From Enhygromyxa salina (GTDB taxonomy: Bacteria > Myxococcota_A > Polyangia > Nannocystales > Nannocystaceae), in NCBI RefSeq assembly GCF_002994615.1, contig NZ_PVNK01000015.1, positions 1 to 64,000 of the forward strand: a stretch of 64,000 nt of DNA, given 5' to 3'. The translations under genes and the position numbers were made by a program. Shown here one piece after another: positions 7,906 to 15,900 of this stretch (position 1 is the stretch's first letter; every line of letters begins with the position of its first letter). Below the pieces are notes generated by a model that saw nothing but the letters and a program-made list of their open reading frames with translations, was not told the DNA's origin and did no database searches.

Positions 7906-8759
7906 CGCTCGACGCGGGAGAGCTTGTCCGGATTCGACGCAACGAAGACGCTGTTCACAACCTCGCCGTCGGTTTCGATGGTCACGACGCTGGGACCATT
8001 CGGGCCCACCACGACAAGCGCGGGCCAGCCGTTCGCTTGGATCGGGCGCACGGAAAAGCCGCTCCCGCGCGCAGCCTTGGCCGCGAGCCCCACAAAGAAA
8101 CGCGCCACCGCCGAGCGTCCACGGATCACGCGCGTCGCTGCGCTCACCTTGCCGCCGCCGTCCGTCATCGCCCGGGCGTCTTCGCTGAGCATCGCCTCCA
8201 CGCTCGCCACGTCGCCGGTCTGGCACGCGTGGGTAAAGCGCATCAGCAGCTCCGCGTGACGCCCCGGCGAAGGCGCAAAACGAGGGCGCCCTTTTCGAAC
8301 GTGCTCTCGCGCACGCGACAACGCTTTGCGCGAAACCTGCGCGCTCACGCCCAGCGCCGAGGCGATCTCCTCATGCTGGTAGTCGAAGGCTTCGCGCAGC
8401 AAATACACGGCGCGCTCTTGAGGCGAGAGCGCCTCGAGTAAGAGCACGAACGCCAGGGAGATCGCTTGAGGGTCCGCGGGCTCTTCGAAGACCTCGGGCT
8501 CCGGCAACCACGGCCCAAAGTACTCTTCGCGCCGGCGCTTGCTCGCGCGCAGGCGGTCCAAGCACAGCCGCGTCACGCAGGTGCTCAGCCACGCTCCACG
8601 GTTGCGTATCTCCTCTCCCTTTTCAACGACGTTCCGCCATCGCAGCCACGCGTCCTGGAGCACGTCTTCCGCCTCGCTGCCGCTGCCGAGCATTCGATAC
8701 GCCAGCGAGAAGAGCGGCCCGCGGTGTTCAGCGAACGGTTCCGTGAGGGCGTCGCTCAC
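7902..8759 (-). CDS. ECF41-group RNA polymerase sigma factor with SnoaL-like C-terminal domain
   Basis: A 285-residue protein. Region 2 (about 10-70: YRMLGSGSEAEDVLQDAWLR) and region 4 (about 110-160: LSPQERAVYLLREAFDYQHE, then a helix-turn-helix) are followed by a roughly 110-residue SnoaL/NTF2-like extension. All three ECF41 signature motifs are visible: WLPEP between the sigma domains (84-88), DGGGK (200-204) and NPDKL (276-280). In this group the extension tunes sigma activity in place of a separate anti-sigma factor. The GTG start overlaps the TGA of the upstream decarboxylase-like gene (GTGA), so the two are translationally coupled. That partnership is the standard ECF41 context. Confidence 0.9.
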   Translation of the reverse strand: MSDALTEPFAEHRGPLFSLAYRMLGSGSEAEDVLQDAWLRWRNVVEKGEEIRNRGAWLSTCVTRLCLDRLRASKRRREEYFGPWLPEPEVFEEPADPQAISLAFVLLLEALSPQERAVYLLREAFDYQHEEIASALGVSAQVSRKALSRAREHVRKGRPRFAPSPGRHAELLMRFTHACQTGDVASVEAMLSEDARAMTDGGGKVSAATRVIRGRSAVARFFVGLAAKAARGSGFSVRPIQANGWPALVVVGPNGPSVVTIETDGEVVNSVFVASNPDKLSRVER

Positions 8760-9334
8760 GCGCTCTCCCTCACAAACTCTGCCCCTGGCAACAGACACAG
8801 CTGCTCCGTGAAGCCTTCTTCCACCGCGCCGACCGCGTGATTGAAACGCGCGCGGTAGTTCTCCCACGCGATGACGCTCGTCAGCTCCACGAGGGCCGAA
8901 GTCCCCAGCTCTGCTTCCAGCCGCTTGACCTGCTCATCACATGGAGGCGGAGGCGTCGCGCTCATGGCGACGCAATAGTCGAGGACGTCGAGCTCCAGCG
9001 GAGAGAAGTTCGCCGAACTCGGTGACACAAGCCCTTCAAGTTCTTTCCGGCTCAGCCCCGCCTCCATCGCCATCGAGCTTCCGATATCCACGCAGAATCG
9101 GCAACCGACCTCCATGGCTGTCTTCAGGTTCGCCAGCGCTTTGATGCGTGGTGACAAGAGGCTCCTGCGCTCCAATGCCAGCTCGAAGAGCCCGTACGCC
9201 ATGAGCACACTGCGCTGGTGCGCCTTGACGCCGACGGGCCCAGGGACGCGCCCAAGGCGCCGCTTGCAAACCCAGTAAAAGAATCGAACCAAGAGCCCCG
9301 CGCCTTGGCGAGGACGAACTGCGATGGTGGTCAT
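8756..9334 (-). CDS. Carboxymuconolactone decarboxylase/AhpD-like protein, ECF41 partner
   Basis: A 192-residue protein with the redox motif of this family, VGCRFCVDIGSS (Cys78 and Cys81), in an all-helical context (RIKALANLKTAMEVG before it, LEGLVSPSS and LDYCVAMSATPPP after it). AhpD-like members use the CxxC pair for peroxide or thiol redox chemistry; the real substrate here is unknown. It is the typical partner gene of ECF41 sigma factors and is presumably their main target. The ATG at 9334 was chosen because homology begins soon after it, and a promoter-like pair lies directly upstream. Confidence 0.85.
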   Translation of the reverse strand: MTTIAVRPRQGAGLLVRFFYWVCKRRLGRVPGPVGVKAHQRSVLMAYGLFELALERRSLLSPRIKALANLKTAMEVGCRFCVDIGSSMAMEAGLSRKELEGLVSPSSANFSPLELDVLDYCVAMSATPPPPCDEQVKRLEAELGTSALVELTSVIAWENYRARFNHAVGAVEEGFTEQLCLLPGAEFVRESA

Positions 9335-9342
9335 GCCTGCAC

Positions 9343-9368
9343 GACGCCGCAGCCCCGCGAAGTGTGAC
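9343..9368 (-). promoter_or_regulatory. Candidate ECF41-dependent promoter
   Basis: On the minus strand GTCACA (9368-9363) is followed after exactly 16 bases by CGTC (9346-9343). The known ECF41 target consensus is TGTCACA-N16-CGTC; only the first base differs (GGTCACA). The site sits just upstream of the AhpD-like/ECF41 pair, as expected for autoregulation. The implied transcription start is very close to the ATG at 9334, so the message is leaderless or the start codon is slightly further in. Confidence 0.6.
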
Positions 9369-9370
9369 CA

Positions 9371-10105
9371 CCCAAGTCTCGTCGCCCTAGTCCGTGCCCG
9401 TTTTGAGAACCAGCGGCTCAAACGCGGCGCGGAAACGGTCCGACCACGGACAGCTCGTCCGCGTCTCAGGATCCAGGCGCACCAGGCGAGTCTTCGCCCG
9501 CGCGTGACAGCGTGATCCATGGCGCGCCTTCACCTCGGCGCTGATCACTAAGCTCGTCCGGCCTGCTAGGCGCGGACGGCTGAGCGAGCTCGGGCCCTTC
9601 GAGTTGGTCAGCACGGGTCACTCGCCCGGGCCGCGAAGACTCTCGCGGATTGAGCCTAACTTCCACGCTTGAAGACGGGTTGTACCCCTGCGCCGCCACT
9701 CTACATGTCAAGAATGGCGAGGTTACAGTGGTACTTCATAGCATGTTCGGACTAGAGCCTGGGTCAACGATGCCCCTGCGACGACGAACTGGAGAAATAG
9801 TTGTGGAATCGGTTGGCGGATACGTGGGCATTGACAACGGCCACGCAATTATCTGAGCTCATACGTACGGAGACCGCGTCTCTTGCAGGTCGCAACCCCC
9901 TGCGAGCTCGACCACTCGAGCGGCGACGCCAACGCCTCCTCGAGCCAGCGCATCGGCTGGTCGTAGCCCCGAGCGCGGCGAGTTCGCGACCGAGCGCTCG
10001 AGTCGCGGCGCAGTCGAGGCCGGAGGCACGCCAAGCAGGCGTTGGCTTCGGGGAACGCCCCGGCCATGGACGCGGGTCCGCGTCGGCAGCTCCGGTCACG
10101 CAAGC
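9371..10105. other. Long spacer with one doubtful small gene
   Basis: About 730 bases without a recognisable protein. The only frame with some coding look is 9650-9856. The 3' end, and the first bases of the next gene, contain short runs of repeated GCAGC near 10117-10141. No terminator or promoter consensus stands out. Confidence 0.35.
9650..9856 (+). CDS. Doubtful small ORF, 68 residues
   Basis: From a TTG start the frame encodes a small protein with alternating beta-like stretches (LHVKNGEVTVVLHSMFG, GEIVVESVGGYVGIDNG). It lacks a clear ribosome-binding site and has fewer GC-ending codons than its neighbours. It may be part of a decayed gene. No family recognised. Confidence 0.2.
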   Translation: MSLTSTLEDGLYPCAATLHVKNGEVTVVLHSMFGLEPGSTMPLRRRTGEIVVESVGGYVGIDNGHAII

Positions 10106-11419
10106 GTGAACGCCAGGGCAGCGCAGCGCAGCGCAGCGCCGCTGCCGATCTTGCCCGCCCAAGCCAACCAAGCTACACGCGTCCCCGTGCTGACGGTCCT
10201 GGACGTCAACAACTTCTGGAGCCCGACCGGCGGCGGCGTGCGCCGCTATGAGCTCGAGAAGGCCAGGGTCCTCGGCGAGCGCGAGGGCGTCCGCTTCGTG
10301 TTCGCGCTGCCGGGCAAGACGAGCACGAGCGAGCGCATCAGCGACAACGTGGTCTTCGAGCACATCGGCGACAGCCTGCCCTCGCGCGGGCAGTACCGGA
10401 ACATCGTGATCAGCCGGGGCCTGCGCCGGGTCGTCGAGCGCCATCGGCCCGACGTGATCGAGTGCGGCTCGCCGATCTTCTTGCCGCCGCTCGTACAGCG
10501 CGCGTCGGCCAAGCTCGAGCCCCGCCCGGCGCTGGTCGGGTTTTGGCACGCCGACTTCCCGCGGACCTACACCGGCCTCGGCATGCGCCTGATCCACCCG
10601 GCGCTCGAGCCCGCGGGCGAGCGCCTCGGCTGGAGGTGGATGCGGCGAGCGTTTCGCAAATTCGACGGGATCTTCGTTGCGAGCCGCTGGGTCGGCCGCA
10701 ACCTGATGCGCAACGGCCTCGATCGGCTCTACTACACGCCGCTCGGGGTCGACAGCGAGACCTTCACGCCCGCGCGGCGCGATCCGGAGCTCGTCGAGCG
10801 CTTCCGCGGCGGGCATCCGGATCGCAAGATCCTGTTCTTTCCCCACCGCTTCTCGGAAGAGAAGGGCCTGCGCAACCTCCTGAGCGCCTACGCGACGCTG
10901 CGCGAGCGCGTCACGCCCGAGCCCGCGCTGGTGTTCGCGGGCACCGGGCCCGAGCAGGCCCGGGTCGAAGACGCGGTCGCGGCCAACGAGCACGTCCACT
11001 TCGTCGGCTACCTCGACTCGCGCGAGCTCCTCGCCCGGCACTTCGCGTCCTGCGACATCTGCCCGTGCCTGTCGAAGTTCGAGACCTTCGGGCTGTCGAC
11101 GGCCGAGGCCCTGGCCGCGGGGCTCGCGGTCGTCGCCGCCGACGAGGGCAGCGCGGGCGAGCTGGTCGAGGACTGCGGCGGCGGCCTGACCGTGCCCTAC
11201 AACGACAGCGCGGCGCTGGCCGACGCGATCGTGACCCTGGTCGAGGATGGTCAGCTAGACGAGCGCGGGCGTCGGGGCCGGGCCTACGCGCAGCAGCTGA
11301 CCTGGGACGCGACCTTTGACCGGGAGCTGCGCTTTTATCGCGAGATCGTCGCGCGCAAGCGCGGCGGGCAGCCGCCCGCGACCGGGTTTCACGGCGCCGA
11401 CAGCTTGTCGCGGAAGTAG
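10106..11419 (+). CDS. GT4-type glycosyltransferase
   Basis: Up to 437 residues. The N-terminal Rossmann part has LDVNNFWSPTGGGVRRYE, typical of the acceptor side of GT-B enzymes (Gly-rich loop). The C-terminal part has KILFFPHRFSEEKGLRNLLS, VFAGTGPEQARVED, HVHFVGYLDSRELL and the E-x7-E-like donor site SKFETFGLSTAEALAAGLAV. It should transfer a sugar from a nucleotide donor to a lipid, polysaccharide or small molecule in the cytoplasm; the acceptor is unknown. The GTG at 10106 is the longest start, but its first 27 residues run through a GCAGC-rich repeat; a GTG at 10187 just before LTVLDVNNFW is equally possible. The 3' end overlaps the convergent hydrolase gene by 31 bases. Confidence 0.85.
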   Translation: MNARAAQRSAAPLPILPAQANQATRVPVLTVLDVNNFWSPTGGGVRRYELEKARVLGEREGVRFVFALPGKTSTSERISDNVVFEHIGDSLPSRGQYRNIVISRGLRRVVERHRPDVIECGSPIFLPPLVQRASAKLEPRPALVGFWHADFPRTYTGLGMRLIHPALEPAGERLGWRWMRRAFRKFDGIFVASRWVGRNLMRNGLDRLYYTPLGVDSETFTPARRDPELVERFRGGHPDRKILFFPHRFSEEKGLRNLLSAYATLRERVTPEPALVFAGTGPEQARVEDAVAANEHVHFVGYLDSRELLARHFASCDICPCLSKFETFGLSTAEALAAGLAVVAADEGSAGELVEDCGGGLTVPYNDSAALADAIVTLVEDGQLDERGRRGRAYAQQLTWDATFDRELRFYREIVARKRGGQPPATGFHGADSLSRK

Positions 11420-12156
11420 CCGAGCACGGACTCCAGCGCCTCATGGGTCGGGTGACCGGCCTCGTCGACGAAGTCGAGGGTCAAGACCGAGTGGCCCCTC
11501 CCGGGCAGCACGGTCAGGCGGATCCGCGCGTGCTCGGGGTCGTTGAGCGCCGCGTCGATCGCCGCGAAGCGACCCGCGGTGCAGCCCGGATCACCCGCGA
11601 AGCGGAATGCGAGCATCGGCCCGCACGCGTCGAGGTGGTCGCGCGCGGCCTCGACCTCGGCGGCGCTCATGTGCAGCTCCTCGCCGAGCACGATCGGCAT
11701 CGCCGGCTGCGAGGCGACGGCCGCGAGCACGCTCTCGTCGCCGATCAGCGTGATCGCAAAGTTCCCCGTCAGGCACATCCCGATCACGCCGACGCCGGCC
11801 ACGCCCGCACGATCGCGGACGTCCCGACACAGGGCCCGAAACCAATCGACGGCCGGGCTGCTCTCGTTGCGCGCGAACAGCTTGAAGTAGCGGCGCATGC
11901 AGACCACCCGGACCATGTTGCCGACCATCGAGACCCGCCCGAGCGGCCCGAAGATGTGCGGGATGACGACGCGATGGCCGGCCTCGACCAGGCGGTCGGC
12001 GAGCCGAAGGGTCTGCGGACCGATGCCCGGCAGCTCCTGCATGATGACCACGGGCGGGCCCTCGCCGCGGGCGTAGACGTCGTGGGTGACCCGCTCACCG
12101 CCGCGCAGCGCCGCCGTGAACCTTCGGACCTCGTAGCCTTCCATCGTCGTCGACAT
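11389..12156 (-). CDS. Dienelactone hydrolase family protein
   Basis: A 255-residue alpha/beta-hydrolase. The nucleophile elbow is GMCLTGN with Cys128, the Cys nucleophile typical of dienelactone hydrolases rather than Ser. VIMQELPGIGPQTL is the usual oxyanion-side motif and GRGHSVLTL supplies the likely catalytic His near the C-terminus. Substrate is unknown; homologues act on lactones or esters. The ATG at 12156 has a purine-rich GCGAG just upstream and lies 17 bases after the stop of the MscS-like gene. It is therefore probably the third gene of the transporter-channel operon, though a functional link to osmotic control is not evident. Confidence 0.82.
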   Translation of the reverse strand: MSTTMEGYEVRRFTAALRGGERVTHDVYARGEGPPVVIMQELPGIGPQTLRLADRLVEAGHRVVIPHIFGPLGRVSMVGNMVRVVCMRRYFKLFARNESSPAVDWFRALCRDVRDRAGVAGVGVIGMCLTGNFAITLIGDESVLAAVASQPAMPIVLGEELHMSAAEVEAARDHLDACGPMLAFRFAGDPGCTAGRFAAIDAALNDPEHARIRLTVLPGRGHSVLTLDFVDEAGHPTHEALESVLGYFRDKLSAP

Positions 12157-12173
12157 CTCGCCTTGCTTGCCGC

Positions 12174-12995
12174 TCAGACACCCAAGCCACGGCGAACGAG
12201 CGCCTCGATCGCCGGGCCGTGCTCGTGGCCGAGCGCGAACACATGAACCTGGACCACGCCGGCCGAGAGCGGCTCGATCTCGGGCTCGCGCACGACCGAG
12301 GACCAGTGCGAGCTCATCGCCAGCTGCTTGACCCGCGCGACCCCCTGCGAGGGATCGAGCGCGGCCGGGAGCGTGAGCTCGAAGCCGTGGCGGTAGGCGC
12401 CCTCGACCCGCGGGGTTCGAACGATCGCCCCGCGCGAGAGCCGACCGTAGGGCACGTGGACCTCGGTCCCGTCGTCGCTCTCGAGCGTCAGCACCCGGTA
12501 ACCGAGGCTGCGCACGATCCCGCTCTGGCCGTCGAGCGTGACCCGGTCCCCGACCTCGCACAGCGAGCTCGCCTTGATGAACATCCCGTTGACGAGGTCG
12601 CGGATCGGGTACCAGAGCACCGCGAACATGCCGAAGAACAGCACGGTGAGGACCTGCGGGCTCTGCAGCTTGAACACGAGCGGGATCGCGAGCAGCAGGT
12701 ACATGAGGACCACGAGGGCCTCGAGCACCGGGCGCGAGCGCGACAGCGCGGCGCGCCGCGACTTGCTCATCGGGACCAGGCTCAGCAGCCAGCGCAGCCC
12801 GCCGAGCAGGGCGAAGACCACGAACCCGAAGACCACGAACAGGACCAGGCCGAGGCCCGTGACCGTGAGATCGTCGAACACGGGCAGCCCGTCGAACATC
12901 GACAGGGTGTCGAAGCCGAGCTCGTCGCCCGACGCTGGCTCCGGCTCCGGCCCGACCCCGATCCCGATCCCGATTCCGATTCCGATCCCGATCAC
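12174..12995 (-). CDS. MscS-family mechanosensitive channel
   Basis: A 273-residue inner-membrane protein. Hydrophobic segments at about 50-75 and 105-160 (LGLVLFVVFGFVVFALLGGL, LVVLMYLLLAIPLVFKL, VLTVLFFGMFAVLWYPIRD) are followed by the MscS pore-lining/beta-domain pattern LVNGMFIKASSLCEVGDRV, SGIVRSLGYRVLTLESDDG and VHVPYGRL. Such channels release solutes on hypo-osmotic shock. The GTG start overlaps the TGA of the upstream fusion gene (GTGA). The N-terminus is odd: a hexanucleotide repeat encodes MVIGIGIGIGIGIGVGPEPE, so the first 25 residues may be of recent, unstable origin. The first TM of longer MscS proteins is absent. Confidence 0.8.
   Translation of the reverse strand: MIGIGIGIGIGIGVGPEPEPASGDELGFDTLSMFDGLPVFDDLTVTGLGLVLFVVFGFVVFALLGGLRWLLSLVPMSKSRRAALSRSRPVLEALVVLMYLLLAIPLVFKLQSPQVLTVLFFGMFAVLWYPIRDLVNGMFIKASSLCEVGDRVTLDGQSGIVRSLGYRVLTLESDDGTEVHVPYGRLSRGAIVRTPRVEGAYRHGFELTLPAALDPSQGVARVKQLAMSSHWSSVVREPEIEPLSAGVVQVHVFALGHEHGPAIEALVRRGLGV
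12961..12991. repeat. Hexanucleotide tandem repeat coding Ile-Gly
   Basis: The plus strand carries about five units of ATCCCG/ATTCCG. They encode the alternating Ile-Gly N-terminus of the MscS-like channel on the minus strand. Six-base units keep the reading frame, so copy-number change would alter length, not switch the gene off. Confidence 0.8.
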
Positions 12996-15900
12996 AAGTA
13001 CCCCCGATCGCGCAGGCTCTCGACCAGCAGGTGCGAGATGTAGCGGTTGATCTCGAGCGCGCCCTGCTTGTCTTCGCTGATCAGGCCCATGCGCTGGAGG
13101 GCATCGAGGGCCCGATCGAGCGCGGCCGACTCGAGGCAGGTGATCCGGATCAGGCGCGCGCGGGTCAGACGCTTGTGGAGCACGAACTGCAGCAGCAGGG
13201 CGACCCATTCGAGGCGCAGCTCCTCGAACAGCTCGCGGCCCGGGCTCACGGGCGCGCGCATCAGCAGATCTTCGCCGTCGAGGCGGTCGACGTGGGTGAT
13301 CCAGCTCTGCAGCGCGACGCCGACGTAGCCGCCCGTGTAGTCGAAGTAGCGGGTGAACAGCCGCGCGCGGTTCCAGGCCGGGAGATCGTCCTCGTCGCGC
13401 CCGTCGACGAGGAAGCGCAGACCCGTCGCGCGGTGGCGGCTCTCGATCAGATCCTTGATCTGCTCGGCGGCGAAGGGCTGACACTCGACCACGGCCAGGG
13501 CTTGATCCGCGAGCGGGACCACGCGCGAGATGAAGCGGTAGGCGTGGATGTTGAGCTCGAGGATGAACAGGACGCGCTCGCCCCAGCGATCGACGAGCTC
13601 GGCGAGCTGGTCGAGGACCGCGCTCCCGTCGGCCGAGCGCTCCCACCACAGCTCGAGATCGTGGATCATGATCACGCTGCCGGTCGGGATCGCGGACAGG
13701 ATCTCGTCCCAGTCGCGGGTCCCCTCGCCGGCGATCTTGAGCTCCTTTTCGATCCGCGACTTGAACAGCGCGACGTCGGCCGAGCCGCCCCGCGGCGGGA
13801 GGATGTTGTACTTGTTGCGCTTCTCGAAGTGCCTGCGCGCGGTGTAGCGGGCCAGCGAGGTCTTGCCGCTGTGGCGCTCGCCGACGATCATCAGCACGCC
13901 GCCGCGGCCCTGCCTCCAGTTGCGCACGGCCCCGGCGATCTCGTCGAGCTCGCGCTCGCGCCCGACCCAAAACTCGATGCTGACCCGGGCCTGACCCAAG
14001 AAGGGCTGCGAGTAGTAGAAGGGGAGCCCGTCGAGGACCTCGGGCTTGGGGCTGTTGTCGTTGACGAACTCGAGCACCCGCTCGACGACGTTGCCGCGCT
14101 CGGCGGTCTGGATCCGGCGGGCCATGAGCACGCCCGCGCTCCAGCGATACAAGAGCCGCACGAGCACCCGCTTGGACACCCGCTGGGCCACGCGGCTCAG
14201 GGCCTCGACCTTGGACAGCGCGCCGCCGGACTGCTCGAGGCGGACGTAGAGCTTGAAGCTGTCCTCGGACCCGGTGATCGCGTAGGCCTCGGTCCGATCG
14301 AGGATCTTGCCGAGCTGGGCGTCGATGCGCTCACCGAGCTTGGGCGCGAGGCCGCGGAGCTGGTCGAGCTCGGCGTCGAGGCGACCGCGGCCGTTGTCGA
14401 TGACCGGCCCGACCCGCTCGGCGAGGCTGAGCTCGAAGTCCTCGTGGCCGGACTCGTACTCGCTGAGGTTGAAGGACACGAGGTGCAGGACGTCCTGGGC
14501 GACCCCAACGGCGCGCTGCTCGGCGAGCGCGACCCGGGCGGTGTGCTCGCGGAGGCCGCCGAGGAACTCGGCCTGGACCAGGAAGTCGACGAGCCGACGG
14601 AGCGAGACGGTCAGGACCTCGGTGTCCTCGAAGGGCTGGGCTTCGAGGCCCATGAGCGCGTCGTCGCTGATGACCTCGATCGCGTCGGGCAGCTCGGCGC
14701 TCGCGGCCTGGGCCTCGCGGGCGAGGTCCTCGACCATGCGCTTGTCGTCGAACTCGCCGCGCAGCTCCTCGGTGAAGCGCAGCTTGGGCTCGTCGACGTG
14801 GGCCTCGTCGCTGGCCTCGGGGCCGGCTTCGGGCCGCGCCTCGATCGCCGCCCGATACTCGACGAGGGACTCGCGCAGCTGCTCGGCGCCGCGCAAGATG
14901 CCCGACTGCAGCGTCATCGCCGTCGAGTCTTTGGTCCGCTCGACGATCGCCCGCAGGCGCTGCTGGAAGCCGGCGTTGTGGAGCTCGAGGGCCGCGCGGT
15001 TGAGGACCAGCTGGCGATTGTGGCGCCAGACCGCCGAGACCTCGAGCAGGCGCGCGTCGAGGCCCTCGGCCTCGCTCGGCAGCCGCCGCACGCGGCGGAC
15101 GAGGCGGTGGACCTCGAGGCTGTCGAGGTCGTTGGCGAAGTTCTGGGCCAGCGTGCGCGAGGCGTGGGCGAGCAGATCGCGGCTCTGCTCGCTGCGCTTG
15201 GTCGTCCGGGCCAGGAGCTTGTCGAGGCGCTCGACGACGAGCTCGCGCCGCTCGGCGATCCGCGCGGCGAGCTCGAGCTTGGCGCGCTCGCGGGGGTCGA
15301 TGTCCTCGGGCGCGGGCGCCTGCTCGGCCTCGCTCGACTCGGCCGGCGCCTCGTCCCCAGCCCCCGGGGGCGCGAACGATGCGGGCGTGGGCTTCGGCTT
15401 CGCCGCGGGCTTCGGCTTCGCCGCCGCGGGCTTGGCCGCCGGCTTCGAGGCCGGCAGCTCGACGAGGCGCTGGGCGAATTCGTCGAGCGCGTGGCGGGCC
15501 TCGGAGATCGAGCGACCCAGCACGAGCAGGGCCTGGTAGCCGTCCTGGGCCATGTCGTGGAGCGCGAGCTCGAGCGCCCGGAGGCTGCGGTAGCGCAGGT
15601 AGTGGGTGTACAGCGGCGTCGCGCTGAAGCTGTAGGTCAGCTGCGAGCCCTGAAACAGGTGGCGCCGCCGCAGCCGACGCTTGGCCCGGCGCAGGCTCGG
15701 CGAGTCCTCGACCGCGGGCGCGAGCACGCCAGCGTCGCGATTGACCGTGAGGGTCTTGGGCGCGTCGCGCTCGAGCTCGGCGAGGCGCTCGATCCAGCCC
15801 TCGATGCGGCGCTCGAGCGCGTCGACCTGGGCGCTGAGGCGATCGCTCTCGAATTCAGTCAGCGCGCGGCGAGCCTGGAACAAGAAGCCGCTTTGGATCT

